From Atlantibacter hermannii (GTDB lineage Bacteria > Pseudomonadota > Gammaproteobacteria > Enterobacterales > Enterobacteriaceae): a stretch of DNA of 64,000 nucleotides. The DNA lies in assembly GCA_900635495.1 (NCBI GenBank), contig LR134136.1, positions 3,844,001 to 3,908,000 of the forward strand, read 5' to 3'. Made by a program: the position numbers and the translations under genes. Below are positions 9,138 through 17,428 of the stretch, piece after piece (within the stretch, counting starts at the first letter, position 1; each line of letters begins with the position of its first letter). A model generated the notes under the pieces. That model had not been told where the DNA came from and searched no databases. It saw nothing but the letters and a program-made list of their open reading frames with translations.

Positions 9138-10380
9138 AGCGCTGTCGGTTATATTCCGCCGCCAGATAATTTAATAAATGCACCACATTGCGAGGGGCAA
9201 GCCGGGTTAGCTGCATCCACGCCGGATGAACGATCAGCCACTGCTGAAAAGCGCGCGCCGGTTTTAACGTGGCATGACGAAATAAGGAATGCGCAGGATT
9301 GCCGGTGAGATGACACACCGCCATTTCGTAATTCCGCTGCGAATAGCAGCGCCAGAGGTCGCGCCAGATAATACTCGACACCACCTTATCGCTGCGCAAA
9401 CGCCGGGTTTCATCACGAGTGCCGCGCTCGTAAACAAATCCGATGTGGCTGCGCCGGGTGGCAATGTCGTGGCGATTCGCCATCAGGCAGGCGCCATATA
9501 AAAAGCATTCATGCTCCAGCCAGTGCTGGACGGCAAGCAGCTTATTCGCGGTTAACGCCTGCAGAAGCGCAAAATGGCGGTACGCCGCGATAACCGGCTT
9601 AACCACAATGCCGGGATCGTGGCATTTCAGGGTCGCCGGGCCGTAGGCCACGTCAAAAAAGAGCGGACGGCGGCTTATCACGCGGTCTTTATCAAAAATC
9701 TGTCGAATCACCCCCTTTGACACTCCCCTTTCGCCAGGTAATGAGGGATACCACCACTCCTGGCTGATGCCTTCCCGCGTCGCGACATAATTGGTCGATA
9801 CCGCCATCACCCGTCCCGTGGCGTTATCCGCCGTCACGATAACGTAAAGCTGGTTAACTCCGCCGTTAAAACCGACAGTGAAGGTGATAGTGGAAAACTC
9901 TGCTTCCAGCGCCGTGATGGGGAAATGCACTTGCTCAACCCCAGCCAGGAATGCCAGACGCGCCAGTTCGCGGCTCATCGTCTGGCTTTCTTTATGAACA
10001 GACCGGAAAGACTCGCCCTCCGCTATCGCATCGCGTAACGCGCTGAGTTTACTTTCCCAGATTGCGGGCCCGGCATAGCGGGTAAACGAAAGGCCGCACG
10101 CCCGGCAACGCCAGCGCGGGTGGCCTTTAGCGGTTTGCCCATGCCGCACCAGCGCAGCAGTCTGACCGCAACGTGGGCAGGCCGTTAGCACACCGGCATA
10201 GTGCTGATTCGTTTGCTGGCTAAACGCGCTTAGCGCACCGGGGGAGATAACCGGAAAAAAGTAGCCGCATTCCGGGCAGCGGCATTTAGATCCGAAATGG
10301 ATATAGAAAGGACTGTTCGCCACGCCAAAAAAACGACACCCAATGGTTTTACAGCAGTTGATATGCTCCCAGTGATTCAT
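9136..10380 (-). CDS. Zinc-ribbon protein with IS1 InsA-like domain, function unknown
   Basis: I do not recognise a named gene. 414 residues. A Cys-rich N-terminus (C9, C10, C15, C33, C35, C38) is followed by a second ribbon, CPRCGQ...HPRWRCRACG (C68, C71, C92, C95). That ribbon and the helical stretch after it (about residues 68-150) resemble the IS1 InsA zinc ribbon plus helix-turn-helix. The rest contains Asp in strand-like contexts (IVTADNATGRV, D185; LFFDVAYG, D243) and Glu at 289/291, compatible with an RNase H-like DDE core, but this is weak. It begins 15 bp after the maturase stop, so it is the last gene of the sulfatase unit. It could be a DNA-binding regulator derived from a transposase. 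No inverted repeats mark it as an active insertion sequence. Confidence 0.75.
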   Translation of the reverse strand: MNHWEHINCCKTIGCRFFGVANSPFYIHFGSKCRCPECGYFFPVISPGALSAFSQQTNQHYAGVLTACPRCGQTAALVRHGQTAKGHPRWRCRACGLSFTRYAGPAIWESKLSALRDAIAEGESFRSVHKESQTMSRELARLAFLAGVEQVHFPITALEAEFSTITFTVGFNGGVNQLYVIVTADNATGRVMAVSTNYVATREGISQEWWYPSLPGERGVSKGVIRQIFDKDRVISRRPLFFDVAYGPATLKCHDPGIVVKPVIAAYRHFALLQALTANKLLAVQHWLEHECFLYGACLMANRHDIATRRSHIGFVYERGTRDETRRLRSDKVVSSIIWRDLWRCYSQRNYEMAVCHLTGNPAHSLFRHATLKPARAFQQWLIVHPAWMQLTRLAPRNVVHLLNYLAAEYNRQR

Positions 10381-10395
10381 CGCGTGGCGGTCTCG

Positions 10396-11538
10396 TCAGG
10401 TCAGGAAATGGCGGATATCGGAAGGCGCGCGCCCCTGTTCCCATAACGATTTCATCGCGCGCATCCAGGGATCGACAAAGGTGAAAAACGCCCGGTAGCT
10501 GGCGCAGAAATAGTTGAGCTCAGGCACACCGCGTGCAGAGAGTGCGATGCGGTCTTTTGGACACCCGCCGTGGCACGCGAACCGCACCTCACAGGCGGCG
10601 CATTCTGGCGCGAGGGGCTGTTTTTTCTGTCCAAAAACCTGATTCGCTTCGCTGTCAAGCATCTCCCGAATCGTGCGCTGTTGAAGGTTTCCCAGCAGAT
10701 GATCGGGGGTGACAAAATGATCGCACTGATACAAATCGCCATTCATCTCCAGCGCGAAGGCGCTACCGCAGGACGGCGCGAAAACACAGGTGAGCGCGGG
10801 CATACCGCACCAGACGGCGAAGGCGTGTTCGAAAAGCGGAATTTCAACCTGCCCGATATCCTGACGAATCCAGTGCGTAAAGATAGTGGTTAAGAACGTG
10901 CCAAAGTCTGCGGGTTTCACGCTGCGCTCATGAACACCCTCGCTGGTGGTTTCAAGCAGAGGAATAAATTGCATATGGCGGCTGCCAAGCATTTTGAGAG
11001 CGTTGTAGACGCGGAGCGGGTGCTGACTGTTAAGGGCGTTGACGACCGTAAGCGTATTAAACGCGACGCCGTGTTTTTGCAGTAATTTAACGGCGGCCTC
11101 AACGCGGTGATGAGTCGGTTTTCCCGCATTGGTTTTACGGAAAGCGTCATGCAGCAAGGCATCCCCGTCCACGGAAATACCGATTAAAAACTGATGCTTT
11201 CTGAAAAAGCGGCACCACGCATCGTCCAGCAAAAGGCCGTTAGTCTGAAAGGTATTGAGGATGGTTTTGCCCTGCGCGAACTGCTTTTGCAAAGCAACGG
11301 CGCGTTGAAAAAACGCGATGCCGGCCAGGGTAGGTTCGCCGCCTTGCCAGGCAAAAATCACCTCATCCGTTTCCTGGGCGGCGATATGTTGCTGGATAAA
11401 CTGCCGCAGGATTTCATCATCCATACAACGCGTGTTTCTTTCCGGGTAAAGCCGGGCTTTCTCCAGATAAAAGCAGTAATCGCAGCCGAGGTTACATAAC
11501 GCGCCGGTGGGCTTAACCATAACATGACAGCTTTTCAT
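10396..11538 (-). CDS. Anaerobic sulfatase-maturating enzyme (radical SAM, AslB type)
   Basis: Cytoplasmic radical-SAM enzyme that oxidises the active-site Cys or Ser of a sulfatase to formylglycine. The start at 11538 gives MKSCHVMVKPTGALCNLGCD, with the cluster motif CNLGCDYC (C15, C19, C22) and AGGGA upstream. An earlier in-frame ATG at 11631 would run into the sulfatase gene and is less likely. C-terminal SPASM-type cysteines include YQCDHF (a likely catalytic Asp) and CAACEVRFACHGGC. 380 residues. It follows the sulfatase after 58 bp, and that sulfatase carries a Cys-type target motif, so they form an enzyme-substrate pair. Confidence 0.92.
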   Translation of the reverse strand: MKSCHVMVKPTGALCNLGCDYCFYLEKARLYPERNTRCMDDEILRQFIQQHIAAQETDEVIFAWQGGEPTLAGIAFFQRAVALQKQFAQGKTILNTFQTNGLLLDDAWCRFFRKHQFLIGISVDGDALLHDAFRKTNAGKPTHHRVEAAVKLLQKHGVAFNTLTVVNALNSQHPLRVYNALKMLGSRHMQFIPLLETTSEGVHERSVKPADFGTFLTTIFTHWIRQDIGQVEIPLFEHAFAVWCGMPALTCVFAPSCGSAFALEMNGDLYQCDHFVTPDHLLGNLQQRTIREMLDSEANQVFGQKKQPLAPECAACEVRFACHGGCPKDRIALSARGVPELNYFCASYRAFFTFVDPWMRAMKSLWEQGRAPSDIRHFLT

Positions 11539-11596
11539 CGTTTTTTCCCTGGCAAAACGGCCCTGCATGAGTGCAGCAGAGCCGTATTCCGTTGCG

Positions 11597-13107
11597 TTAG
11601 TTCCAGTCAACCGGCGTAGGTTTTTCACCACGCGCGTCCATTAAGGCGTCATGTTCAATACTGTATTTATAAGTCTCGAACGCGGCGACCAAACGTTTTT
11701 CCACCTCGGGCTGTTTGCCGAGCTGGTTCATGGTTTCACTCCGATCCAGCTTGAGGTTTATAGAGATACTTAGGTTTGTTTTCGCGGTCGAAAATCATTT
11801 TCCAGTCGCCGTCGCGCAATGCCCACATATCGGTCGGATCGTCCTGGAATGGCATATCGATAGAGGTCAGGATCGGTTTATGGCGGGTGAGATTTTTCCC
11901 TTCTAGAACCGGCACGATAGATTCCCCATCAATAACACGGTCTTTCGGTAAATCGAAGTGGGTCAATTCTGCAATTGTCGGCAGCACATCAAGGCCGCTG
12001 ACCGGCACGTCCGAAACCATGCCTGCCTGCAGATGTTTGCCGTATTTCACGATAGCGGGTACACGCGTACCGCCTTCCCAGAGATTATCTTTACGACCGC
12101 GTAAACCATCGGTTTCGCCTGCAAGATTCAGCTCATACCATTTACGCGCTTCACGGGTTACCGGACCGTTATCGCTGGTAAATATCACGATGGTATTGTC
12201 TTCCTGTCCCATCTCTTTAATTTTCGCCAGGACTTTACCAACCTGCTCATCCATAAAACTGATATTGGCGTAATATTCCCCCGGCCCGCGATACGGCTTA
12301 TCGGCCCAGTCGGCATAGAAAAGATCCGGATGTTGTTTCTGGTACGCGCTCATATAAGCGTTGTACATGGTGAGATATTTTTTAGGCGACGCCAGCGGGC
12401 TGTGAACTTCAGTAAAAGCCACATACATAAAGAACGGGTTATTATCCTTTTTATTGTCCAGCCAATTAATGGCTTCCTCGCTGACAAATTCGCCACTAAT
12501 TTTATTGATCGTTCCTAACGCCTTACCGTTACGGTAAAAACCATTAGGATAAACGACGCCATTACGCGGACGTTCTTTGACCTTATCAAGATCGCTGGTG
12601 ACGAAACCGGCGGCATTAACAAGCGTATACTGGAAACCTGCGTCTTCCGCCTGCGGTTGATCGCGACGATCGGCACCCGCGTTCAAATGCCATTTACCCA
12701 TGATGGCGGTGTCGTACCCTTTCTCTTTCAGGTAGTTGGCAATGGTTTTTTCATTGCGGCCCAGCGCGACATTTTTCGTGGTTGGGATCCAGGAGCGAAT
12801 GCCGGTACGGAAAGGGAGTACGTCCGGTTAATAACCCGGCGCGAGAGGGTGAGCAAAGCGGCGCTGGCGCGTAATACTGGGTAAACCGTACGCCTTCTTT
12901 TGCCAGCTTATCGATATTCGGTGTTTTGACAATGGGATGGCCATAGACACCTAAATCGCCGTAGCCTAAATCGTCAGCCAGAATAATAACAACGTTTGGC
13001 TGCTGTGAATGATTTCCCGACGCTGGCGTTGCCGCCATTGCTGAATTTATCGCGACTGGCGCGCATACTGCAGCGCTGACCAGGGCGGCCACTATATTTT
13101 TTTTCAT
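11597..13107 (-). CDS. Secreted arylsulfatase (Cys-type), two frameshifts
   Basis: Hydrolyses sulfate esters, probably in the periplasm: signal peptide MKKNIVAALVSAAVCAPVAI... with cleavage after about residue 25. Metal ligands in ILADDLGYGDLG (D45, D46). Formylglycine motif CSPSRAGLLTGR with Cys85, the form needing the adjacent maturase. Two one-base insertions break the frame: an A-run at 12811-12813 and TTT at 11757-11759. Restoring both gives about 502 residues ending TPVDWN. Similar in type to E. coli AslA and Salmonella arylsulfatases. The natural substrate cannot be told from sequence. Confidence 0.9.
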
Positions 13108-13131
13108 CGCCTGTTCCTTTTTAATAAATAA

Positions 13132-13887
13132 TCAGAAGTCGTAGCCGAGCATATAAATCATTTGATCGCCGTAATTTTCATAGCCGAGTTTGTTATCGAA
13201 ATAACGGTAAGTCACACTGGCTTTGAAATGGGGGTAAAATTTCCAGGTAAGCGTTAATCCACCGTTGATGCCATTTTTACTGTGCTGTTGTTCTGCATAG
13301 GCGTCATTACGGTCGAGTTCAAATTCATGCCAGTTCGAGAGCACCATCTTTTCGCCCAGCAGATCGAAAAACCAGGCGGCCGTCCAGCCCACCACATAGC
13401 CATTCAGGCCATTAGCTTGTCCATATTTCGTAGAGGTGTAGTCGGAAGAGAGGTTATGCAGCGCCACATACGGTTTAAAAAAGCCCTGAGGACCGGCCCA
13501 GCCTAAATAGCCGAAGCCGTACATCATATTCAGCTCATCGCCCCATTTATTTTCAAACTGACCGTACAGTTTGCCCATGAAGCTGAAATCCGAGCCCAGC
13601 AAACGAATATGAGTCTGGGCAGAAAGCACATGGTTACGCCCTTCAACCGGATGATTCAGAACATTACTTTCGTAGAAAGAATAAAATTCGCCTTTATCGA
13701 AAATAGCGCCGAAATCCGCTGTCGCTTTCCAGACCTCGCCACGATGCGTATTTTCAAAACCGTTATTCCAGTTAGCATAACCGGCATTAATAGAGCCAAA
13801 GGACGATTTTAATTCCAGCGCCTGCACCTGGGCGGCGATAATAACCGCCAGTATAAGCATCGCGCCCCTGAGGTAATTTATATTCAT
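13132..13887 (-). CDS. Tsx-like nucleoside-type outer-membrane channel
   Basis: Outer-membrane beta-barrel of the Tsx/OmpK family. 251 residues from ATG 13887, with AGGGAG upstream; an earlier ATG at 13983 lacks a signal sequence. Signal peptide MNINYLRGAMLILAVIIAAQ with cleavage near QVQA-LELKSS. It ends in Tyr-Asp-Phe, the C-terminal aromatic signature of barrel proteins. Only 24 bp separate it from the sulfatase, so it is the first gene of that unit and probably admits the sulfated substrate or its aglycone. Two CRP-like sites lie about 85-120 bp upstream. Confidence 0.87.
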   Translation of the reverse strand: MNINYLRGAMLILAVIIAAQVQALELKSSFGSINAGYANWNNGFENTHRGEVWKATADFGAIFDKGEFYSFYESNVLNHPVEGRNHVLSAQTHIRLLGSDFSFMGKLYGQFENKWGDELNMMYGFGYLGWAGPQGFFKPYVALHNLSSDYTSTKYGQANGLNGYVVGWTAAWFFDLLGEKMVLSNWHEFELDRNDAYAEQQHSKNGINGGLTLTWKFYPHFKASVTYRYFDNKLGYENYGDQMIYMLGYDF

Positions 13888-13968
13888 CGTTATAACTCCC
13901 TGATGTGATTTTCCAGAAAATGCTTGTTTCAACGGGGAGCATGGTAGGGGAGTGAGGAATAAAAGATA

Positions 13969-14007
13969 CGTGATAATTTTCACACATTATTTGTGAAAAT
14001 TATCACA
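13969..14007. promoter_or_regulatory. Pair of CRP-like sites forming a perfect 15-bp inverted repeat
   Basis: The arms GTGATAATTTTCACA (13970-13984) and TGTGAAAATTATCAC (13992-14006) are perfect reverse complements around a 7-base spacer. Each arm is itself a CRP-type site: CGTGA-N6-TCACA (13969-13984) and TGTGA-N6-TCACA (13992-14007), the second matching the CRP core perfectly. Centres are 23 bp apart, about two helical turns. It lies upstream of the Tsx-like channel gene, as tandem CRP sites do at CytR-CRP promoters of nucleoside genes. A dedicated repressor using the whole palindrome is the alternative. Confidence 0.75.
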
Positions 14008-14080
14008 GAGCATCGGGGTGACAAAAAGTGGGGATCCAGGCAGGATAACTTATTGATTTTGCATCGGGCACTGCCAGAAA

Positions 14081-14106
14081 AACTGTCGCCTGCTATGGCA
14101 GGCGAC
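14081..14106 (-). terminator. Terminator of the MHS transporter gene
   Basis: Nine-pair stem GTCGCCTGC / GCAGGCGAC (14085-14093, 14098-14106) followed on the minus strand by AGTTTTTCT. It isolates the transporter from the sulfatase unit downstream. Confidence 0.85.
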
Positions 14107-14129
14107 GTCATTTGGCTGGGTTCTACTGT

Positions 14130-15434
14130 TTAGTGGGCGGTCGCCTTTACCGCGCTCGCTTCCGGCCGATACTGTTCCTGGCATAGCCAGATGCCTAATC
14201 CCAGCCCCATTAGTGACAGCGCCAGAACATACCAGGCCGGGGCCATGGGCGACAGGCCCATTAACATCGTCACGGCAATCGGCGTTAAGCCGCCAAAAAT
14301 GGCATACGACACGTTATATGAGAAGGAAATGCCGGTGAATCGGACTTCTGCCGGGAATGCGCGCACCATAACGTAGGGCACTGCCCCCACCACGCCGACA
14401 CACAGCCCTACGCTGCCATAGAGTAAAAACAGATGTTCCGGATGTGCGCCGGACAAGTGGTAGAAGAACCAACTGGAGCATGCCAACAGAAGGCTGCCAG
14501 TGATAAACGTTTTACCCGGACCGAAGCGGTCAACCACCAGCCCGGCAAGCAGGCAACCGAAGCAGAGCATGATCGTCGCAATGCTGTTGGCCTGAAGTGT
14601 TAACGCAGGGGCGAATCCATATTGCTTTTGCAGCCAGACGGGCGACATCAAAATGACCACCACGATCCCGGCGGAAAGCAGCCAGGTCAGCAGCATGGAA
14701 ACAACCACCGCTTTTTTATGCCTCACCACCACGGCTTTCACCGGTAACTCCTGCGCCAGAGCCTTACGTTGCTGCATTTCGAGGAAAATCGGCGTTTCCT
14801 GCAACCAGCGGCGTAAGTACATGGCAACCAGGCCAAACGCGCCGCCCAACAGGAACGGCACGCGCCATCCCCAGTCATGTACTGCCTGTGGCGTCATGCT
14901 GGTGTTGATAAGCGTCGCGACGACCGAGCCCAGTAAAATACCCACCGTTAACCCGGCAGTGAGCGTGCCGCAGGCAATGCCAATCCGTCTCGCTGGCACA
15001 TGTTCAGCGACAAAAACCCACGCGCCCGGCACTTCACCGCCAATGGCCGCGCCCTGCAACAGGCGCATCAACAGCAGCAACAGCGGCGCGGCAATGCCTA
15101 CGGTGGCGTAGGTAGGCAGCAACCCCATCGCCAGCGTTGGCACCGCCATCAACAGGATGCTAAGCGTAAACATTTTTTTACGACCAACCAGATCGCCGAA
15201 GTGCGCCATGATAATCCCGCCGAGCGGACGGGCCAGATAACCCGCTGCAAAAATTCCAAAGGTTTGAACCTGGCGCAGCCATTCCGGGATGTCTGTTGGG
15301 AAGAAGAGTTCGCCGACCACTGCAGCAAAGAAAACAAAGATGATGAAGTCGTAGAATTCCAGCGCCCCGCCAAGGGCGGCCAGAGTCAGCGTTTTATAAT
15401 CCTGACGGTTTAAAGGACGATTGTGTTGTGACAT
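14130..15434 (-). CDS. MFS transporter, metabolite:H+ symporter (MHS) family
   Basis: 434-residue inner-membrane transporter with about 12 membrane segments. The MFS signature GDLVGRKKMF lies in the loop after the second helix. The start MSQHNRPLNRQDYKTLTLAA and the motif RLLQGAAIGGEVPGAWVFVAEH are typical of the MHS group (KgtP, ShiA, YdfJ, ProP), which imports organic acids or osmolytes with protons. The substrate is not readable. It is on the same strand as the sulfatase unit but has its own terminator and upstream operator, so it is probably a separate transcript. Confidence 0.88.
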   Translation of the reverse strand: MSQHNRPLNRQDYKTLTLAALGGALEFYDFIIFVFFAAVVGELFFPTDIPEWLRQVQTFGIFAAGYLARPLGGIIMAHFGDLVGRKKMFTLSILLMAVPTLAMGLLPTYATVGIAAPLLLLLMRLLQGAAIGGEVPGAWVFVAEHVPARRIGIACGTLTAGLTVGILLGSVVATLINTSMTPQAVHDWGWRVPFLLGGAFGLVAMYLRRWLQETPIFLEMQQRKALAQELPVKAVVVRHKKAVVVSMLLTWLLSAGIVVVILMSPVWLQKQYGFAPALTLQANSIATIMLCFGCLLAGLVVDRFGPGKTFITGSLLLACSSWFFYHLSGAHPEHLFLLYGSVGLCVGVVGAVPYVMVRAFPAEVRFTGISFSYNVSYAIFGGLTPIAVTMLMGLSPMAPAWYVLALSLMGLGLGIWLCQEQYRPEASAVKATAH

Positions 15435-15458
15435 AGGCGACCACTTATTAACAGAGGA

Positions 15459-15524
15459 GGTGTAATGTAATCACTTAATAGCTGTAAAGTTACAATTACT
15501 ATACCGTATCATTTACATTACACC
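15459..15524. promoter_or_regulatory. Inverted-repeat operator upstream of the MHS transporter
   Basis: GGTGTAATGTAA (15459-15470) and its perfect reverse complement TTACATTACACC (15513-15524) flank 42 bp. A third, internal palindrome TGTAA-AG-TTACA is at 15483-15494. The right-to-left gene starts at 15434 and the inner arm overlaps its Shine-Dalgarno. Repeated TGTAA/TTACA half-sites suggest cooperative binding by a dimeric regulator that is not encoded next door. Confidence 0.6.
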
Positions 15525-15560
15525 AGCCACTTTCCCTGTTATGTCACAACACCAGGAATT

Positions 15561-16148
15561 TTAGGGTTTTGTATCGCGGATGGCGCTTTTAGGACGAAAT
15601 GCCGCTACCACGTCAGCACAAGTCTCTACATAAGGGCCGTCGAGCAGTTGGATGCAGTAAGGTACGCTGGCAAAAATCCCGGCCACGGTGACTTTACCGC
15701 TTTCATCGCGCAGTCCTTCCAGTGTTTCCTTAATAGACTTCGGCTGTCCAGGCAGGTTGAGAATCAACGCCTGTTTGCGGATTACCCCGACCTGGCGGGA
15801 TAAAATCGCCGTTGGAACAAAGTTGAGGCTTATCTGGCGCATCTGTTCGCCGAAGCCCGGCATCTGACGATCGGCAACGGCAAGGGTAGCATCAGGCGTA
15901 ACATCGCGGCGGGCTGGTCCGGTGCCGCCAGTCGTTAACACCAGATGACACCCCCATTTCGTCAACCAGTTCACAAAGGGTCTGTTCGATAATCGGTTGC
16001 TCATCGGGGATCAGGCGTGTTTCAACAGTGAAAGGGTGGTTAACGCGGAGGCGAGCCACTCTTCCAGCGCGGGAATACCTTTATCCTGATAAACCCCGGT
16101 CGAGGCGCGATCAGAGACAGAAACCAGGCCAATACGTAATGTGTCCAT
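15561..16148 (-). CDS. mog: Molybdopterin adenylyltransferase Mog, two compensating frameshifts
   Basis: Adenylylates molybdopterin before molybdenum insertion. Start ATG 16148, first residues MDTLRIGLVSVSDRASTGVY. The catalytic core LVLTTGGTGPARRDVTPDAT is in the downstream frame. One C is lost in the run at 16034-16036 and one G gained at 15951-15955, so the middle 26 or so codons are out of frame. Correcting both gives 195 residues, the exact E. coli length. Two opposite homopolymer slips are best explained as sequencing error. Confidence 0.92.
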
Positions 16149-16239
16149 ATCCATTCCGATAATGAGTCAAAAGTGACGGAATGATACACCGGGCAGGGAA
16201 ATGCAGACAGAGGGAGGTGGTATTACGTGGGGATAACAG

Positions 16240-16260
16240 GTGGCCGGGATACCCGGCCAC
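16240..16260. terminator. Hairpin between mog and talB
   Basis: Perfect nine-pair stem GTGGCCGGG / CCCGGCCAC with an ATA loop, just after the talB stop. No clear T-run follows, so it is either a weak terminator or a 3'-end stabiliser for talB mRNA. Confidence 0.55.
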
Positions 16261-16268
16261 ACGAATGA

Positions 16269-17223
16269 TTACAGCAGATCGCCGATCATTTTTTCCAGTT
16301 TTTCCTGGTCGACTGCAAACTTACGGATACCGTCAGCCAGTTTATCTACTGCCATCGGATCCTGGTTATGCTGCCACAGGAACTCGGATTCGGTAATACG
16401 CTCCGGACGCGCTTTCACTTCGCCGCTGAACGACAGTTTACGCTCAACCGCGCCTTCGCTTTCCGCCAGCTCTTTCAGCAGCGCAGGTGCGATAGTCAAA
16501 CGGTCACAACCGGCCAGTTCCAGGATCTCGCCAACGTTACGGAAGCTTGCGCCCATCACCACGGTCTCATAACCGTGCTGTTTGTAGTATTCGTAGATTT
16601 CAGTGACAGAAACCACCCCCGGATCTTCAGAAGCGGCATATTCTTTCTTGTCGGTGTTCGCTTTGTACCAGTCCAGAATACGGCCAACGAACGGAGAGAT
16701 CAGGAACACGCCCGCTTCGGCGCAGGCACGCGCCTGAGCGAAGGAGAACAGCAGCGTCAGGTTACAGTTGATGCCGTCTTTTTCCAGCTGCTCTGCGGCA
16801 CGGATGCCCTGCCAGGTTGACGCCAGTTTGATCAGGATACGATCGTTGCTGATGCCCGCGTCGTTATACAGTTTGATCAGACGTTTGGCTTTAACAATGC
16901 TGGCTTCGGTGTCGTAAGAAAGACGCGCGTCAACTTCGGTGGAGATACGGCCCGGGATCAGCTTCAGAATTTCCAGACCGATGTTCACGGCCAGTTTATC
17001 TGACGCATCAACAATTTGTTGCTCGCGGGAATCGCTTTGCGCACGCGCCCAGGCAACCGCATCGTCAATCAGTTTACGGTACTCAGGGATTTGCGCAGCG
17101 TTCAGAATCAAAGGAAGGGTTGGTGGTTGCATCCTGCGGCTGATACAGCTTCATTGCCGCGATATCTCCGGTATCAGCCACTACGGTTGTGAACTGACGA
17201 AGGGAGGTCAATTTGTCCGTCAT
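16269..17223 (-). CDS. talB: Transaldolase B, frameshifted near the N-terminus
   Basis: Pentose phosphate pathway enzyme that moves a dihydroxyacetone unit from sedoheptulose 7-phosphate to glyceraldehyde 3-phosphate. Start ATG 17223 (MTDKLTSLRQFTTVVADTGD). The Schiff-base Lys is in ILIKLASTWQGI. One extra base in the A-run 17110-17112 splits off the first 37 or so residues; corrected length 317, as in E. coli. Neighbours mog and yaaJ are in conserved order. Confidence 0.95.
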
Positions 17224-17428
17224 AATAGAAGTCTCTTCAAAAACTGCGTGTTAGGGGGGATGTAATCGGTCTGGGATGATGATAACACGACGCCCGGGCA
17301 GCGCAACCGCAGCAATTCGGGCGAATACAGTGTGATAAACTGCTGTAATCGATAGTCTGCAAAGTATCAGGACGGACAGCGGTGGGCCGTGTTGCGCAAA
17401 CCGCAGGGTTTTATCAAGAGGGATGTGA

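Noticed and set aside
9136..10380. Active insertion sequence
   Set aside because: No terminal inverted repeats or target duplications seen; the gene is packed into an operon.
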